DNA from: Serripes groenlandicus
Taxonomy: Eukaryota > Mollusca > Bivalvia > Cardiida > Cardiidae
Length of the DNA: 64,000 nt
Assembly: GCA_031761405.1 (NCBI GenBank)
Contig: JASEVX010000007.1
Coordinates: 38,554,734-38,618,733, forward strand
Reading direction: 5' to 3'
This document shows, one piece after another, positions 11,239 through 20,185 of the stretch (its first letter is position 1; every line of letters begins with the position of its first letter). The notes beneath the pieces were generated by a model. It did no database searches, was not told the DNA's origin, and saw only the letters and a program-made list of their open reading frames with translations. The translations under genes and the position numbers were made by a program.

Positions 11239-11491
11239 AGCTCATACCATGTAAATTTTATACTATATATATACAAACAACAATAGAATATAATTATACA
11301 ATTTACCCCTTTATAAACATATGTACAGACAACATTTGAAAACATTCAGCATTTTGTTCATTTTCCTGAATGTTTTCCCTCTGTATCAAATATATCCTTC
11401 CATGTTCCAGCACCTACAATGTTTTGCTTAAGTGTTTTCAAAGCAGACATATCTAAGAGTTGTATCAGGTAAACAGTAAAAGTTAATTACA

Positions 11492-11716
11492 GTTAACCCT
11501 TTCCCACATACAGACACTTTCTGATGCCTCTGCAGCAGACAACTTTTAAAAACATTGTGGCAAAAAGAGAAATTGCTCATATTGAGCAATATCTCTTTTT
11601 GCAGCAATGTTTTCAATTTTGTTTAAGTAATAACTTATAAAAGAGATTTTACTATTTTTGTCCAGACATTTTCAAAGTCATCTACTGCAGAATTGTTGTA
11701 TGTTGAAAAGTATTTA
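11492..11716. mobile_element. TTAA MITE, family A
   Basis: TTAACCCTTTCCCACATACAGAC start. Core 'gagaaattgctcatattgagcaatatctc' is near-palindromic. The right end is mutated ('tgttgaaaagtatttaa'). Confidence 0.8.
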
Positions 11717-12036
11717 AGTGTGCCATATGTTATTCCTTCAGTTTGAAATTGTGTCATCTCATAAATATATATGTGAAAAATAACAGGAACAATTTAAAGA
11801 CCAATGATGGTTTACTTTTGAAGGAGATCTACCCTTCATAAAGGAATGTTTCCAGCAATTGATAAATAGCTATTTCTTCACCAGGTGCTATATATAGTAT
11901 CATATCCTTTGGTTGATCAATTGCTTAAATCAAAAGTATGTTCCAATTTCATATAATATAGTACTTTGTTACATACATGGGCCTATTGTTGGAAAAGGAA
12001 AGATTGATGGCATTAATCCATTTGGCTTTTTTTTTA

Positions 12037-12235
12037 GTAATGCGTCAGTGGTGTAGTGGTAGAGCAACCACCCTGGGAGCGAGAGCTTGTGGTTTCGATC
12101 ACAGGCCCCAGGTCATACCATTAAAGACTCTAAAATTAGTAGAAGTGGCTGCCCTCCTAGGTGCTCAGGGTTGTGGGGTTAGCATTACGACTGACTGGCA
12201 GGTCTCAGGATAAAAGAGACCAGTAGTACTGGAAA
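12037..12235 (+). mobile_element. tRNA-derived SINE (family 3)
   Basis: The head reads as a tRNA gene remnant: 'gtagtggtagagc' (A box) and 'gtggtttcgatcac' (B box) about 40 bp apart. A tRNA-unrelated body follows with 'caggtcataccattaaagactc', 'ggctgccctcctaggtgctcagg' and 'accagtagtactgg'. Not a functional tRNA gene: no clean cloverleaf or discriminator end is seen. Confidence 0.65.
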
Positions 12236-12240
12236 CTTAA

Positions 12241-12985
12241 CTGAACAAGAGGACCATGATGGTCCTATATCGCTCACCTGATTTAATCAAACTTAAAAAG
12301 TTTTCATTGTTCTTTGTCTATACATATATACGGAAAACAAGCAACACCCCCTGGTGGCCATCTTTATCATCCTATCAAAATAATTTGAAGTCTTAGTAGA
12401 GGGGCACCATTATTGGCAAATGGACAAGAATAGTTTTAAAGTGTTTACCTTAACAATTCTATGTAAAACAAGTGATCCCCAGGGTGGAGCCATGTTTGAC
12501 ACCAGGGCTATAATAATTTGACCAATCTTGGTAGAAGTTCACTTGATGAAGTTAGATTTCAAATATTAAACTTTTAGACAAGATCTTGGTAGAGGTCCAC
12601 TAGATGATGCTACATACCCAATATCAAAGGCCTGGGCCCTCTACTTTTAGACAAGAAGATTTTTTAAGTTTTTCCCATATATGAGTATATGTAAAACAAG
12701 TGACCCCCAGGATGGGGTAATTTTTTACCCCAGGGCTATAATTTGAACAATCTTTGTAGAGGTCCACTAGACGATACTACATACCAAATATCAAAGGCCC
12801 CTCTACTTCCAGATTTTTTTTTTTTAATTTTTCTCTATATGAAACATTCCTGTAAAATTATTTTGAATTTGGTTACCTAATTGGTTTAGGAGGAGAAGTC
12901 GTTTGTAGGAAAATGTGAACGGACGGACGACGACGACGGACGATGAGCGATCACAAAAGCTCACCTTGCACTGCTAAAAATTGTT
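12241..12985 (-). mobile_element. Pearl/Helitron-like element with diverged internal units
   Basis: One end 'aacaagaggaccatgatggtcctatatcgctcacctga' contains a small hairpin. The other end is 'gacggacgacgacgacgga' plus 'gagcgatcacaaaagctcacctt'. The interior has three to four weak repeats ('ggtccactagatgatgctacatacc', 'aagtgacccccaggatgggg'). Both ends recur at 43.5-44.9 and 46.4-47.7 kb in the other orientation. Confidence 0.6.
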
Positions 12986-13235
12986 GAAAGAGGCGTAAAA
13001 CACCAATCAATCATCAACCATTTTATGTTTTCCAAAATTTGTCTGCTGCAGAGGCATCCAATGCCATCTGTGTCAGCTGGAAATAATTCAGGCATCATAT
13101 TCCATTAACAGCAGAACACAGTAATATTGCATATGATGGGTATCATGTTACCCTATAATCAATAGTATGGTAACCAGTCACTTCTACAATCTGGACATGC
13201 TCCTTGGCAATTAACTGAAATAGTTCCATGAAATA

Positions 13236-13750
13236 TTAACCCTTTACCACATAAAACTAGTAATAGGTTGCTAAAGAATTTGAAAATATACTTAAGTTAA
13301 GACAAAAATACTAAAAATCTCTAGAAATAGATAGATTGATTGGGGTTTAACGCCGTTTTTAACAATTTCTCAGTTATATCACGGCGGCCAGTTCACCTAC
13401 TCATGCATTTCCTGGTTTTCTCACACCAGTACTCCACACAACAATCTCTCCATGCAACTGGCTGCTTTTCCACATAGACATAGCCCATTGATGGAATCGG
13501 AAAGAAAGTTGGCCGAGTCTGGATTCAAACTCACAACCCCTGGATTGACAGCCCACGTCGCTACCGACTGAGCTACCGGGGCTCGGCTCTAGAAATAGAG
13601 GTGTAATTAATTAATAGAGTTGAAAACATCATCCCAAAGGGAAAAGATTCTCATTTATAAATGAGAAACTTCACCTTTTCAAAATTGTCCAGGATGTTTT
13701 CAGAAGTCTTCCACTGAAGATATGCCATAATGCATCTGGACATAATAGGA
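13236..13750. mobile_element. Family A MITE split by a SINE
   Basis: Left arm from TTAACCCTTTACCACAT to 'ctctagaaataga', right arm from the duplicated 'ctctagaaataga' through 'gagttgaaaacatc' to 'catctggacataatagg'. The SINE at 13,332-13,586 accounts for the interruption. Confidence 0.65.
13332..13586 (-). mobile_element. Full-length tRNA-derived SINE (family 1) with 13-bp target duplication
   Basis: Minus orientation. The tRNA-like head at the high end (reverse complement of 'gctaccgactgagctaccgggg' and 'ggattcaaactcacaacccc') has A and B boxes. The 3' tail at the low end is 'gattgattggggtttaacgccg'. CTCTAGAAATAGA flanks it at 13,319-13,331 and 13,587-13,599, so the insertion and its edges are well defined. 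Confidence 0.85.
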
Positions 13751-13807
13751 TGGGGTTATTGGTTTACCCACCAAATGGATATTTATTATAGTTGGAAAGA
13801 ATGTATA

Positions 13808-14037
13808 TTAACCCTTTCCCTCATATAAACGCTTTCTGATACCTCTGCAGCAGACTGCTCTTTGAAAACAAAGTGACAAAAGAAGAAATTGCTCAAAACG
13901 AGCAATTTCTCCTTTTGCCACAATGTTTTCCACTTTTAGTCATAGGTTATCCATTCAATTATAGAGATTTTCTATTTTTTGACAAACTATGTTCAAAGTC
14001 GTCTGCTTCAGAATTGTTGCATGAGGGAAAGGGTTAA
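13808..14037. mobile_element. TTAA MITE, family A, reference copy
   Basis: TTAA, then CCCTTTCCCTCATATA at one end and TATGAGGGAAAGGG then TTAA at the other (the reverse complements pair over about 14 bp). The core palindrome is 'gaaattgctcaaaacgagcaatttc'. One of the cleanest copies, about 230 bp. Confidence 0.9.
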
Positions 14038-14332
14038 TATATCAAGTGACCTACTTTATATAGCTATGGCACTGTAATGACTGAGTGACTGTATGATGAA
14101 CCAAGGATTAACATTACATGACTGGAAACCAATTCACCTAACCATATTCTGGGTGGTATATATCTGGACAATTACCTTCTGACATTTCCTAGGACATATT
14201 TGCCCTCTGGACATCTGCTCCACTTCAAATATCTATTAATTGGCTATAATCAATTTTTTTTGATACATGTATATTATATTTTCAATTTATTTATCTCAAA
14301 ATCCCAGGCTTTAAGTTGAAAGACTTTAAAAG

Positions 14333-14578
14333 TTAACCCTTTCCCTCATACCACAAAGCTGCAGCAGATGACTTTGAACATATTTTGTAAAAAAAATAAA
14401 AAATCTATTTACCGGTAATTAAATGGATAACTTTATTAACCTATGACTAAAAGTGGAAAACATTGTGGCAAAAGTAGAAATTGCTCGTTTTGAGCAATTT
14501 CTTCTTTTGTCACTATGTTTTCAAAAAGCCGTCTGCTGAAGAGGCGTCAGAAAGCGTCTATATGAAGGAAAGTGTTAA
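14333..14578. mobile_element. TTAA MITE, family A, opposite orientation
   Basis: Starts TTAACCCTTTCCCTCATACC and ends 'atatgaaggaaagtgttaa'. The 'cgtctgctgaagaggcgtcagaaagcgtc' block is at the right, i.e. inverted relative to 13,808-14,037. TTAA on both sides. Confidence 0.85.
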
Positions 14579-14689
14579 GTGGCAATGGTAAGTTCAATTG
14601 TCAAGTTTACCCATTGGGACTCTGAACTACATAGAGTAGCAGAAGATTATTAATTATTTAATTCAATACCATAATTTTATGTTTAAAGT

Positions 14690-14853
14690 AATAATTGCTC
14701 ATAGTCATATTGCTCAATTTCTCTTTTTGCCACTATATACAATTAAAATTCTTTCGTTTATATAGAGTTTCAATATATTTTTGACTAAATGTTTTCAAAG
14801 TGGTCTGCTGCAAATTTGTTGTATCTATACATGTCACTTGTGGGAAAGGGTTA
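14690..14853. mobile_element. Family A MITE, left end missing
   Basis: Core 'ttgctcaatttctctttttgccac' and right end 'tgtgggaaagggttaa'. 'ctatacatgtcact' is inserted just before the right end. Confidence 0.6.
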
Positions 14854-15011
14854 ATGTATAAAGGAGCAACCTTGTAAACAACAGCACACATTACAGGCTT
14901 ATCTTGTGTTTCCCAGAGGATAACATATTGATACACACTGTGACAGATCTTATCTGGGGAATTCAAACATCAATATTATGATTTTCTTGCATGCTTGCTT
15001 TAATGGTAGTA

Positions 15012-15211
15012 TTTATTTATTGGGGTTTTACGCCGCTTTCAACATTATTTCAGTTATATCACAGCGACAGTTCACTTATTCATGATCCCTGGGTAAACAA
15101 ACCAGTACTAGGCTAGAAAATACGCCTTGCCCAAGGGCACTCCACCATGACCGTAGTGCCGCGACTGGGGATCGAACCCCGGACACTAACCACTCGACCA
15201 CAGCGGATTCC
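15012..15211 (-). mobile_element. Full-length tRNA-derived SINE (family 2) with 14-bp target duplication
   Basis: Minus orientation. Head at the high end (reverse complement of 'actaaccactcgaccaca' and 'ggggatcgaacccc'), body 'ccagtactaggctagaaaatacgcc', tail 'ggggttttacgccgctttcaac'. CTTTAATGGTAGTA flanks it at 14,998-15,011 and 15,212-15,225. Confidence 0.85.
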
Positions 15212-15311
15212 CTTTAATGGTAGTAAATTGATCATCTTACTCCTAGCTTTTAATATTTTTAGCAACTTTTCAATTATCAATAACTTTTGTAATAAAACTA
15301 TTTTATAACTG

Positions 15312-15503
15312 TAAACCCTTTCCAACAAACATTAATTATGGTCCCTTTGTAGCAGACAAGCATAACAAGCAATTTCTACTTTTGCCGCACATTTTTCACA
15401 TTTTTTCAGTAATTATTGTAACATGTCTTCATTAGATTTTCCATAATTTTAACAAATCTTTTCAAAGTAGCCTGCAGCAGATTTGTTGTATGTGGGGAGA
15501 ATC
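15312..15503. mobile_element. Family A MITE, diverged
   Basis: 'aaaccctttccaacaaac' start, 'gtagcctgcagcagatttg' block, 'ttgtatgtggggaga' end. The left side of the core hairpin is deleted. Confidence 0.6.
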
Positions 15504-15603
15504 ATGATTAAGAACCAATACCGAAATTATAATTTGGTGTTTTCAACCTTTCCCTAAATGAGATGATTTCAAACAGTTCTGCACTAGACAGCAAAAAGTA
15601 AAA

Positions 15604-15684
15604 CAAGAGCACCGCGTACTGCACAGATGCTCAACTAATAGGGTCATGACAATAGCTCTCATTTTTTTCAAAAGTCGAGCTAAA
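15604..15684. mobile_element. Compact element lacking its internal array
   Basis: Starts 'aacaagagcaccgcgtactg' and ends 'agggtcatgacaatagctctca...gtcgagctaaag'. The same two ends enclose a 36-bp-unit array at 18,655-18,936, so this is the empty form of that element. Confidence 0.5.
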
Positions 15685-16059
15685 GAGGAGGTTTTATCCA
15701 TCATAACATGGCAGCATCTCCCTTTACCTGAAATTAATATAAACTTTAAGTCAACTAGTGAACTACTCAACCAAATTACAATAGATGTAAAGCATTACAG
15801 AGATAAGTTCCAACAACTTATAAGTGCTGCATGAGCATTATCATTTACGACCTAGAATTGGTTACAAATACAATAATATCCTAAATAGGTCAATGTTTAA
15901 TTGTTCGCAGTATGACAAATTCTTGCTAAGGAAAATAAAGGCTGATAATAATATTAAAATCCTATGTTGAGGGTACTAAAAAAAAAAATGAGTACAATAT
16001 ACTAACAACATAGTCAGTAGCAACTAGAGCTGTCAATCGAGAGGCTTAATTGGCCAACA
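15685..16059. other. Unassigned
   Basis: No supported gene. 'aaatcctatgttgagggtactaaaa' near 15,957 is a weak family D foldback fragment. Confidence 0.35.
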
Positions 16060-16275
16060 TGCTTTCTGACGTTTAACAAAAGTCACTGTTACAAGCGTTA
16101 TTCATCTTCCACCAATGGGCTAACAGTCTATGTGGAAAAGCAGCCAGTTGCTTGGAAAGAATGTTGTGTGGAGTATTGGTGTGAGAAAGCCAGGAAACAC
16201 ATGTATGAGTAGGTGAACTGGTCGCCGTGATATGACTGATATTGTTGAAAATGGTGTTAAACCTCAATCAATCAA
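16060..16275 (+). mobile_element. tRNA-derived SINE (family 1), 5'-truncated
   Basis: Plus orientation: 'accaatgggctaacagtctatgtgg', 'aggaaacacatgtatgagtaggtgaactgg' and the tail 'gttgaaaatggtgttaaacctcaatcaatcaa'. The tRNA head is missing. Confidence 0.7.
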
Positions 16276-16901
16276 CTATCAAAAAACCAGAATAAGAAAA
16301 AAAATTCTCCTCCCATCTAGCTAGGCCTGCGGAATTTCATTCTGTTTAAAATGACTCAGGGTCCATATAAGTGCATAAAACTAACTGGTAGTGCAGTCTC
16401 ACAGAATATGAAAGTATGTATAGTTTTTCAATAATACTAAATTTCCGGACAAAGTCTTTAGTAAGAATTTATATTTTTTTCTGTTAAAAAAGTGACAGTT
16501 TGACAAACAAACTGTCAGGAACACTAACCTTGGGCAAAAAGTAAAATACCAGTGTCAAGTTATGAGGTATTTGAGTACTGTTACTGTACATCTATGTATC
16601 TTCTACATGATATAGTATTAATTAAAAAGCCTGCTTTCTTTGAAATAAAAATTGTAGTACCCCCATTTCTTGTTATAAAGTTCACCAATGGACAAAATAA
16701 ACACTGTGATATATACTCAACAAAGACTTTTACCTTTTTCTAAGATCTATTACAAATAATGATTGAATTCAGGGTAGAAATTTGAAATTATTTACATCTT
16801 GCATAATTTATGTTCACAACAAATACCGGTTCTAGTGCTTTTATTCCATTTGCAAAAAGATATAAACAGCTGCCTTAAACTTTAAAGCATATATATATGT
16901 G
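16276..16901. other. Unassigned AT-rich stretch
   Basis: No supported exon or repeat boundary. 'gtgacagtttgacaaacaaactgtcag' near 16,491-16,518 is a local inverted repeat (CTGACAGTTTG-type arms of about 8-10 bp). Confidence 0.35.
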
Positions 16902-17086
16902 TTAAACCCTTTCCATTTACATAAAATCCGCAGCAGATGACTTTGGAAACATATTTGCAACAAAATTAAAAAATATATATCTTTAAATGAGAGTTTAATC
17001 ATTAGATAATACGTAACTAGAGTTGAAAACATTGTGGTAATTGGAGAAATTGCTCATTAAAAGAAATTTCTCCTGTTGTCACAATG
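16902..17086. mobile_element. Family A MITE, right end missing
   Basis: 'ttaaaccctttccatttac' start, 'ccgcagcagatgactttgg', core 'ggagaaattgctcattaaaagaaatttctcc'. Stops after 'cacaatg'. Confidence 0.65.
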
Positions 17087-17555
17087 TAATGTTGTGAACT
17101 ATTGAGATTGCTGGTGTCCATCGGAGGTTGGGACACTGTTAGTGTGACTGTCTTATAAAGCTTACATTTTAGCTTAGATAAAGAATGGGTATTTGACCTT
17201 GTCCCATAACAAAAATTCTCAATATAGGGCTATGATCGCTCAATGACATAGTAAACCACAGTTTTCCATTTTGAGTGTTTGCACTCCATGACAATGCAAG
17301 ATCAGGGACCTTATTTTTAATCTTCATTCCTGGTAACATGTAACATCAAAATATCGGGACGTAATCACGGTAAATGAAGCGATTGCAAGATTTCTCACAA
17401 CTTTTTAGAATCTTAAGGGCATGAATTAACATTGAAAATGGGATATGGGCTTACAGACTTTTTATTCAACCCCTGATTAGAAAGACTTTTTGACCCCTTG
17501 CAATGTAGAGATTATACAACAAAGGAACCATCATCAATTCATGATTCAGATTATA

Positions 17556-17806
17556 AATATGAGCCGTTCCACGAGAAAACCAATATTTAGACTTTACGTC
17601 CCAGATCAGCCTGCGCAGTCAACGCTGACTGATCCAGACGACACATTCCTTCTTTGGGGGGGGGGATCGATGTATACAATAATGATTCCTGAAACAGAAA
17701 ATCATAAGGGGGCAAAAAGTGTCTGTCCGGGTTAGCCTGTGCGGCATGCTTAGAGTGATACTCAAATTCCACAATGTTGGTTTTCTCCTAATTCGGCTCA
17801 CATAAT
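17556..17806. mobile_element. Foldback element of ~250 bp
   Basis: The arm 'atatgagccg..gagaaaaccaatat' (17,556-17,592) is repeated inverted at about 17,766-17,806. Inner blocks 'cagatcagcctgcgcag' and 'ggttagcctgtgcggcatg' also pair imperfectly. Short frames on both strands follow from the fold. Confidence 0.45.
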
Positions 17807-18394
17807 AAACCAATATTTGAATGAGGGGTTGAAATATCTTGGAAAGCAGAGGAAGTGAAAAGTCTTGGAAATCAGGGGTAAAAAAAATCCTCAAATCGGG
17901 AAATCAGGGGTTATTAAAAATTCCTGATATCGGGAAATCAAGGGTTGAACATTTTGACAAAATTTAACCATTTATCTATTGTAAAAAGTAAACACGTTTG
18001 TGTGTGTTTTAATCCCTAATTAATCCATCTCTTAGAGGCTTGACCAACATAAATCACAGTTTGTCCATTTTTTTTAAAATCCTTAATTGATATTTAAAAA
18101 AGTGAATATTTAACGATATTGACACAAAACGTAATGGGAGTTGGGGCTGTTTCATGTTAATTAAATAAGACATGAATCGCAGTTTCTTGGATCTTTTAGT
18201 TTAACTTTATGGATTATGTGACAATTATGAGGACTAAGATTAGTATACAGGTAGGTGGAAGTTAATCTTGATTTTCAAAATTTGATAAAGGAGACCTGAT
18301 TGAGCATCTTCTAGATACAACATACCATTTATCATTACAAATTTACAACAGTTTAATTTTAAATAACATGCTGTCATTCAAATTTTTTATTACA
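17807..18394. other. Unassigned
   Basis: 'atcgggaaatcaggggtt'-type words repeat two to three times at 17,870-17,950. Nothing else is supportable. Confidence 0.3.
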
Positions 18395-18600
18395 GTTTTC
18401 GGTTAACAAACAGCCAATGTTGGTCTGGTTACGAAAGAACTGATATATTTTCGGTTATGAAACAGGTGAAACATTTTCAGGTACAAAACAGTAACAGTTA
18501 CTAAACAGCCGAACGTTTTCTGGGTACGAAACGGTTCAGTTATGAAGCAGCCAATTTGTTTCGGTTACTAAACGGACAGGTTACGAAACGACTCTACTTT
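18395..18600. repeat. Cluster of GGTTACGAAAC-like motifs
   Basis: Seven to eight imperfect copies of 'ttcGGTTAC(g/t)AAAC' at irregular 20-35 bp spacing ('cggttaacaaacagcc', 'tggttacgaaagaac', 'cggttatgaaacagg', 'gggtacgaaacgg', 'cggttactaaacgg', 'aggttacgaaacg'). Not a clean tandem repeat. Confidence 0.5.
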
Positions 18601-18654
18601 GTTAGTTAAAGCCGCGAGCTATAATCGATTAGGCCATTTAAGTGATAAAAAAAA

Positions 18655-18936
18655 ACAAGAGCACCACAGATGCTCGACTGATAGAAAACAGAAAAAAAGC
18701 TGAGCTGAACAAAAAACTTTAACCAGACGACCACGACGCCGCCAATAAAAAAACCTTAACCGGACAACCACGCCACCGCCAACAAAAAACCTTAACCGGA
18801 CGACCATGCCGCCGCCAACAAAAAACCTTAACTGGACGACCACGCCGCCACCAACAAAAATCTTAACCGGACGACCACGCCGACGGCAACGTCAGGGTCA
18901 TGACAATAGCTCTCGTTTTTTCAAAAGTCAAGCTAA
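18655..18936. mobile_element. Element with a ~36-bp GC-rich tandem array
   Basis: Ends 'aacaagagcaccacagatgctcgac' and 'ggtcatgacaatagctctcg...gtcaagctaaaa'. Between them are about five units of 'ccttaaccggacgaccacg' plus 'ccgccgccaacaaaaaa'. The minus-strand frame (VVRLRFFVGGG repeats) is a by-product of the array, not a gene. Confidence 0.6.
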
Positions 18937-19386
18937 AAACATTATTAATCCAATGATTAAATAAACAATAAAATAAATAAATAAACATTAATAAGTAATA
19001 ATATTAACTGATCTACTAACTTTGTGCGTATACTAAACCAATAAAACACCCTGTTGCTTTAAAGTTTAATCAACAAACAATATTTTATAACCTTCGACAT
19101 TAATCCCTTTTTAAAAACGTGTGTATCGAGATAATATACGTAAATACGTGGTACTAGCCATCTCCTTAGTGACATGTACGTGGTAGGAGGCAAATTTAAA
19201 AATAAACGAACATGACGAGAGACAATGCCGTTATTTAATCGTAGTGAAATATGTCAGTGATGTCAAGGTAACGTTGATGCTGGTCTGATATATGCTAAAG
19301 AAATTGTGAATAGAGTGTTTAGACTTCGGTTGCCAAATAAAAAACAGATGATAAAACAAGCAAGCGAAAGTCTAAATTATTTGGAC
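18937..19386. other. Unassigned flank of the LTR element
   Basis: AT-rich with a few GC-richer words ('gtacgtggtaggaggc'). No exon is supportable. Confidence 0.3.
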
Positions 19387-19620
19387 TGTTGTGACGCGTT
19401 GTGACGTCTACACAACCCTCGAACCCATAGTGGCGCGAATAGTTGATATGGGGAACCAGTCCATCCGGGGAATCATTCTGACTTCCAGCTGGCCTAGAGA
19501 TAGACGTGAAAGCCGATAATCACTAGAAGCGAAGAAGAAACAACCATACCACAGAATTATACAGGTATAGCACCCTGGTGAGGTTCATCAATTCACGTAA
19601 GACCTATACGGATCACTTCA
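19387..19620 (+). repeat. 5' LTR, 234 bp
   Basis: Starts TGTTGTGACGCGTTGTGACG and ends GGATCACTTCA (TG...CA). Base-for-base the same, as far as I can read, as 23,973-24,206. It should carry the promoter and start of the element RNA. Confidence 0.93.
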
Positions 19621-19641
19621 TTGGCGACGAGGATAATTTGG
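19621..19641 (+). promoter_or_regulatory. Primer-binding site
   Basis: TGGCGACGAGGAT begins one base after the LTR end. A TGG start (pairing with a tRNA CCA end) directly after the LTR is the usual Ty3/gypsy layout. The tRNA was not identified. Confidence 0.7.
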
Positions 19642-19925
19642 CTAGTTAGTCTTGCAGTTTTGAGTCTCTGTTCCGTAGTGTCATCGATTTTCGCGGGCCT
19701 GCGTCAGTTTTTCAACTTGGACCCAGAATGCAAAAAGTAGTCTCGTGAATTACAGTGTGGTTAAAGGTCATTAAAGAAAACAATTGGTTTGATTTAAGTC
19801 AGCAATCATCCACAGGAAAAATACTTTTAGTATTTAATTTAAGATTTCCATGAGTTGAATTTTTTTTTTTTTTTCTCATGCCAGGAGTACTCTGTCAGGT
19901 CTAATAAAGAATTTCCAGAGTATTT

Positions 19926-20120
19926 AAAGATATGTCAAAGTATTGAGTCTGCTTTTTAAGCACTGTTTACTTTTCAGAACAAGTTTCAAAGTATGAAGTC
20001 TGCTTTTTAAGCACAGTTTACTTTTCAGGACAACTTTCAAAGTATAAGGTTTGCTTTTTAAGCACTTTGTACTTTTCAGAACAGGTAGTATTAAGGCTGC
20101 TTTTTAAGCGCATTACTTTA
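19926..20120 (+). repeat. Leader: four ~51-bp repeats each with a TGCTTTTTAAGCA hairpin
   Basis: Units share 'tttcaaagtat..agtcTGCTTTTTAAGCAc..tttacttttcag'. The palindromes start at 19,950, 20,001, 20,052 and (as GCTTTTTAAGC) 20,099. They lie between the primer site and the gag start, where packaging or translation-control signals of retroelements usually sit (inference). Confidence 0.75.
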
Positions 20121-20185
20121 CAACGGGATTTGCATTTTCGTATTTTGTATACAAAGAACTTTTTTGAGTATTTCCTTTCAAAGCT

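Noticed and set aside
12041..12112. Functional tRNA gene
   Set aside because: A and B boxes are present, but the sequence runs straight into a SINE body and no complete cloverleaf is seen. The same holds for heads at 13.5, 15.2 and 32.9 kb.
13180..13236. Minus-strand exon (LIAKEHVQIVEVTGYH)
   Set aside because: It is open with an acceptor-like AG, but only about 21 codons long, and its phase does not fit the neighbouring candidates.
18619..18843. Glycine/arginine-rich small protein
   Set aside because: The frame is a translation of five 36-bp tandem units on the minus strand.
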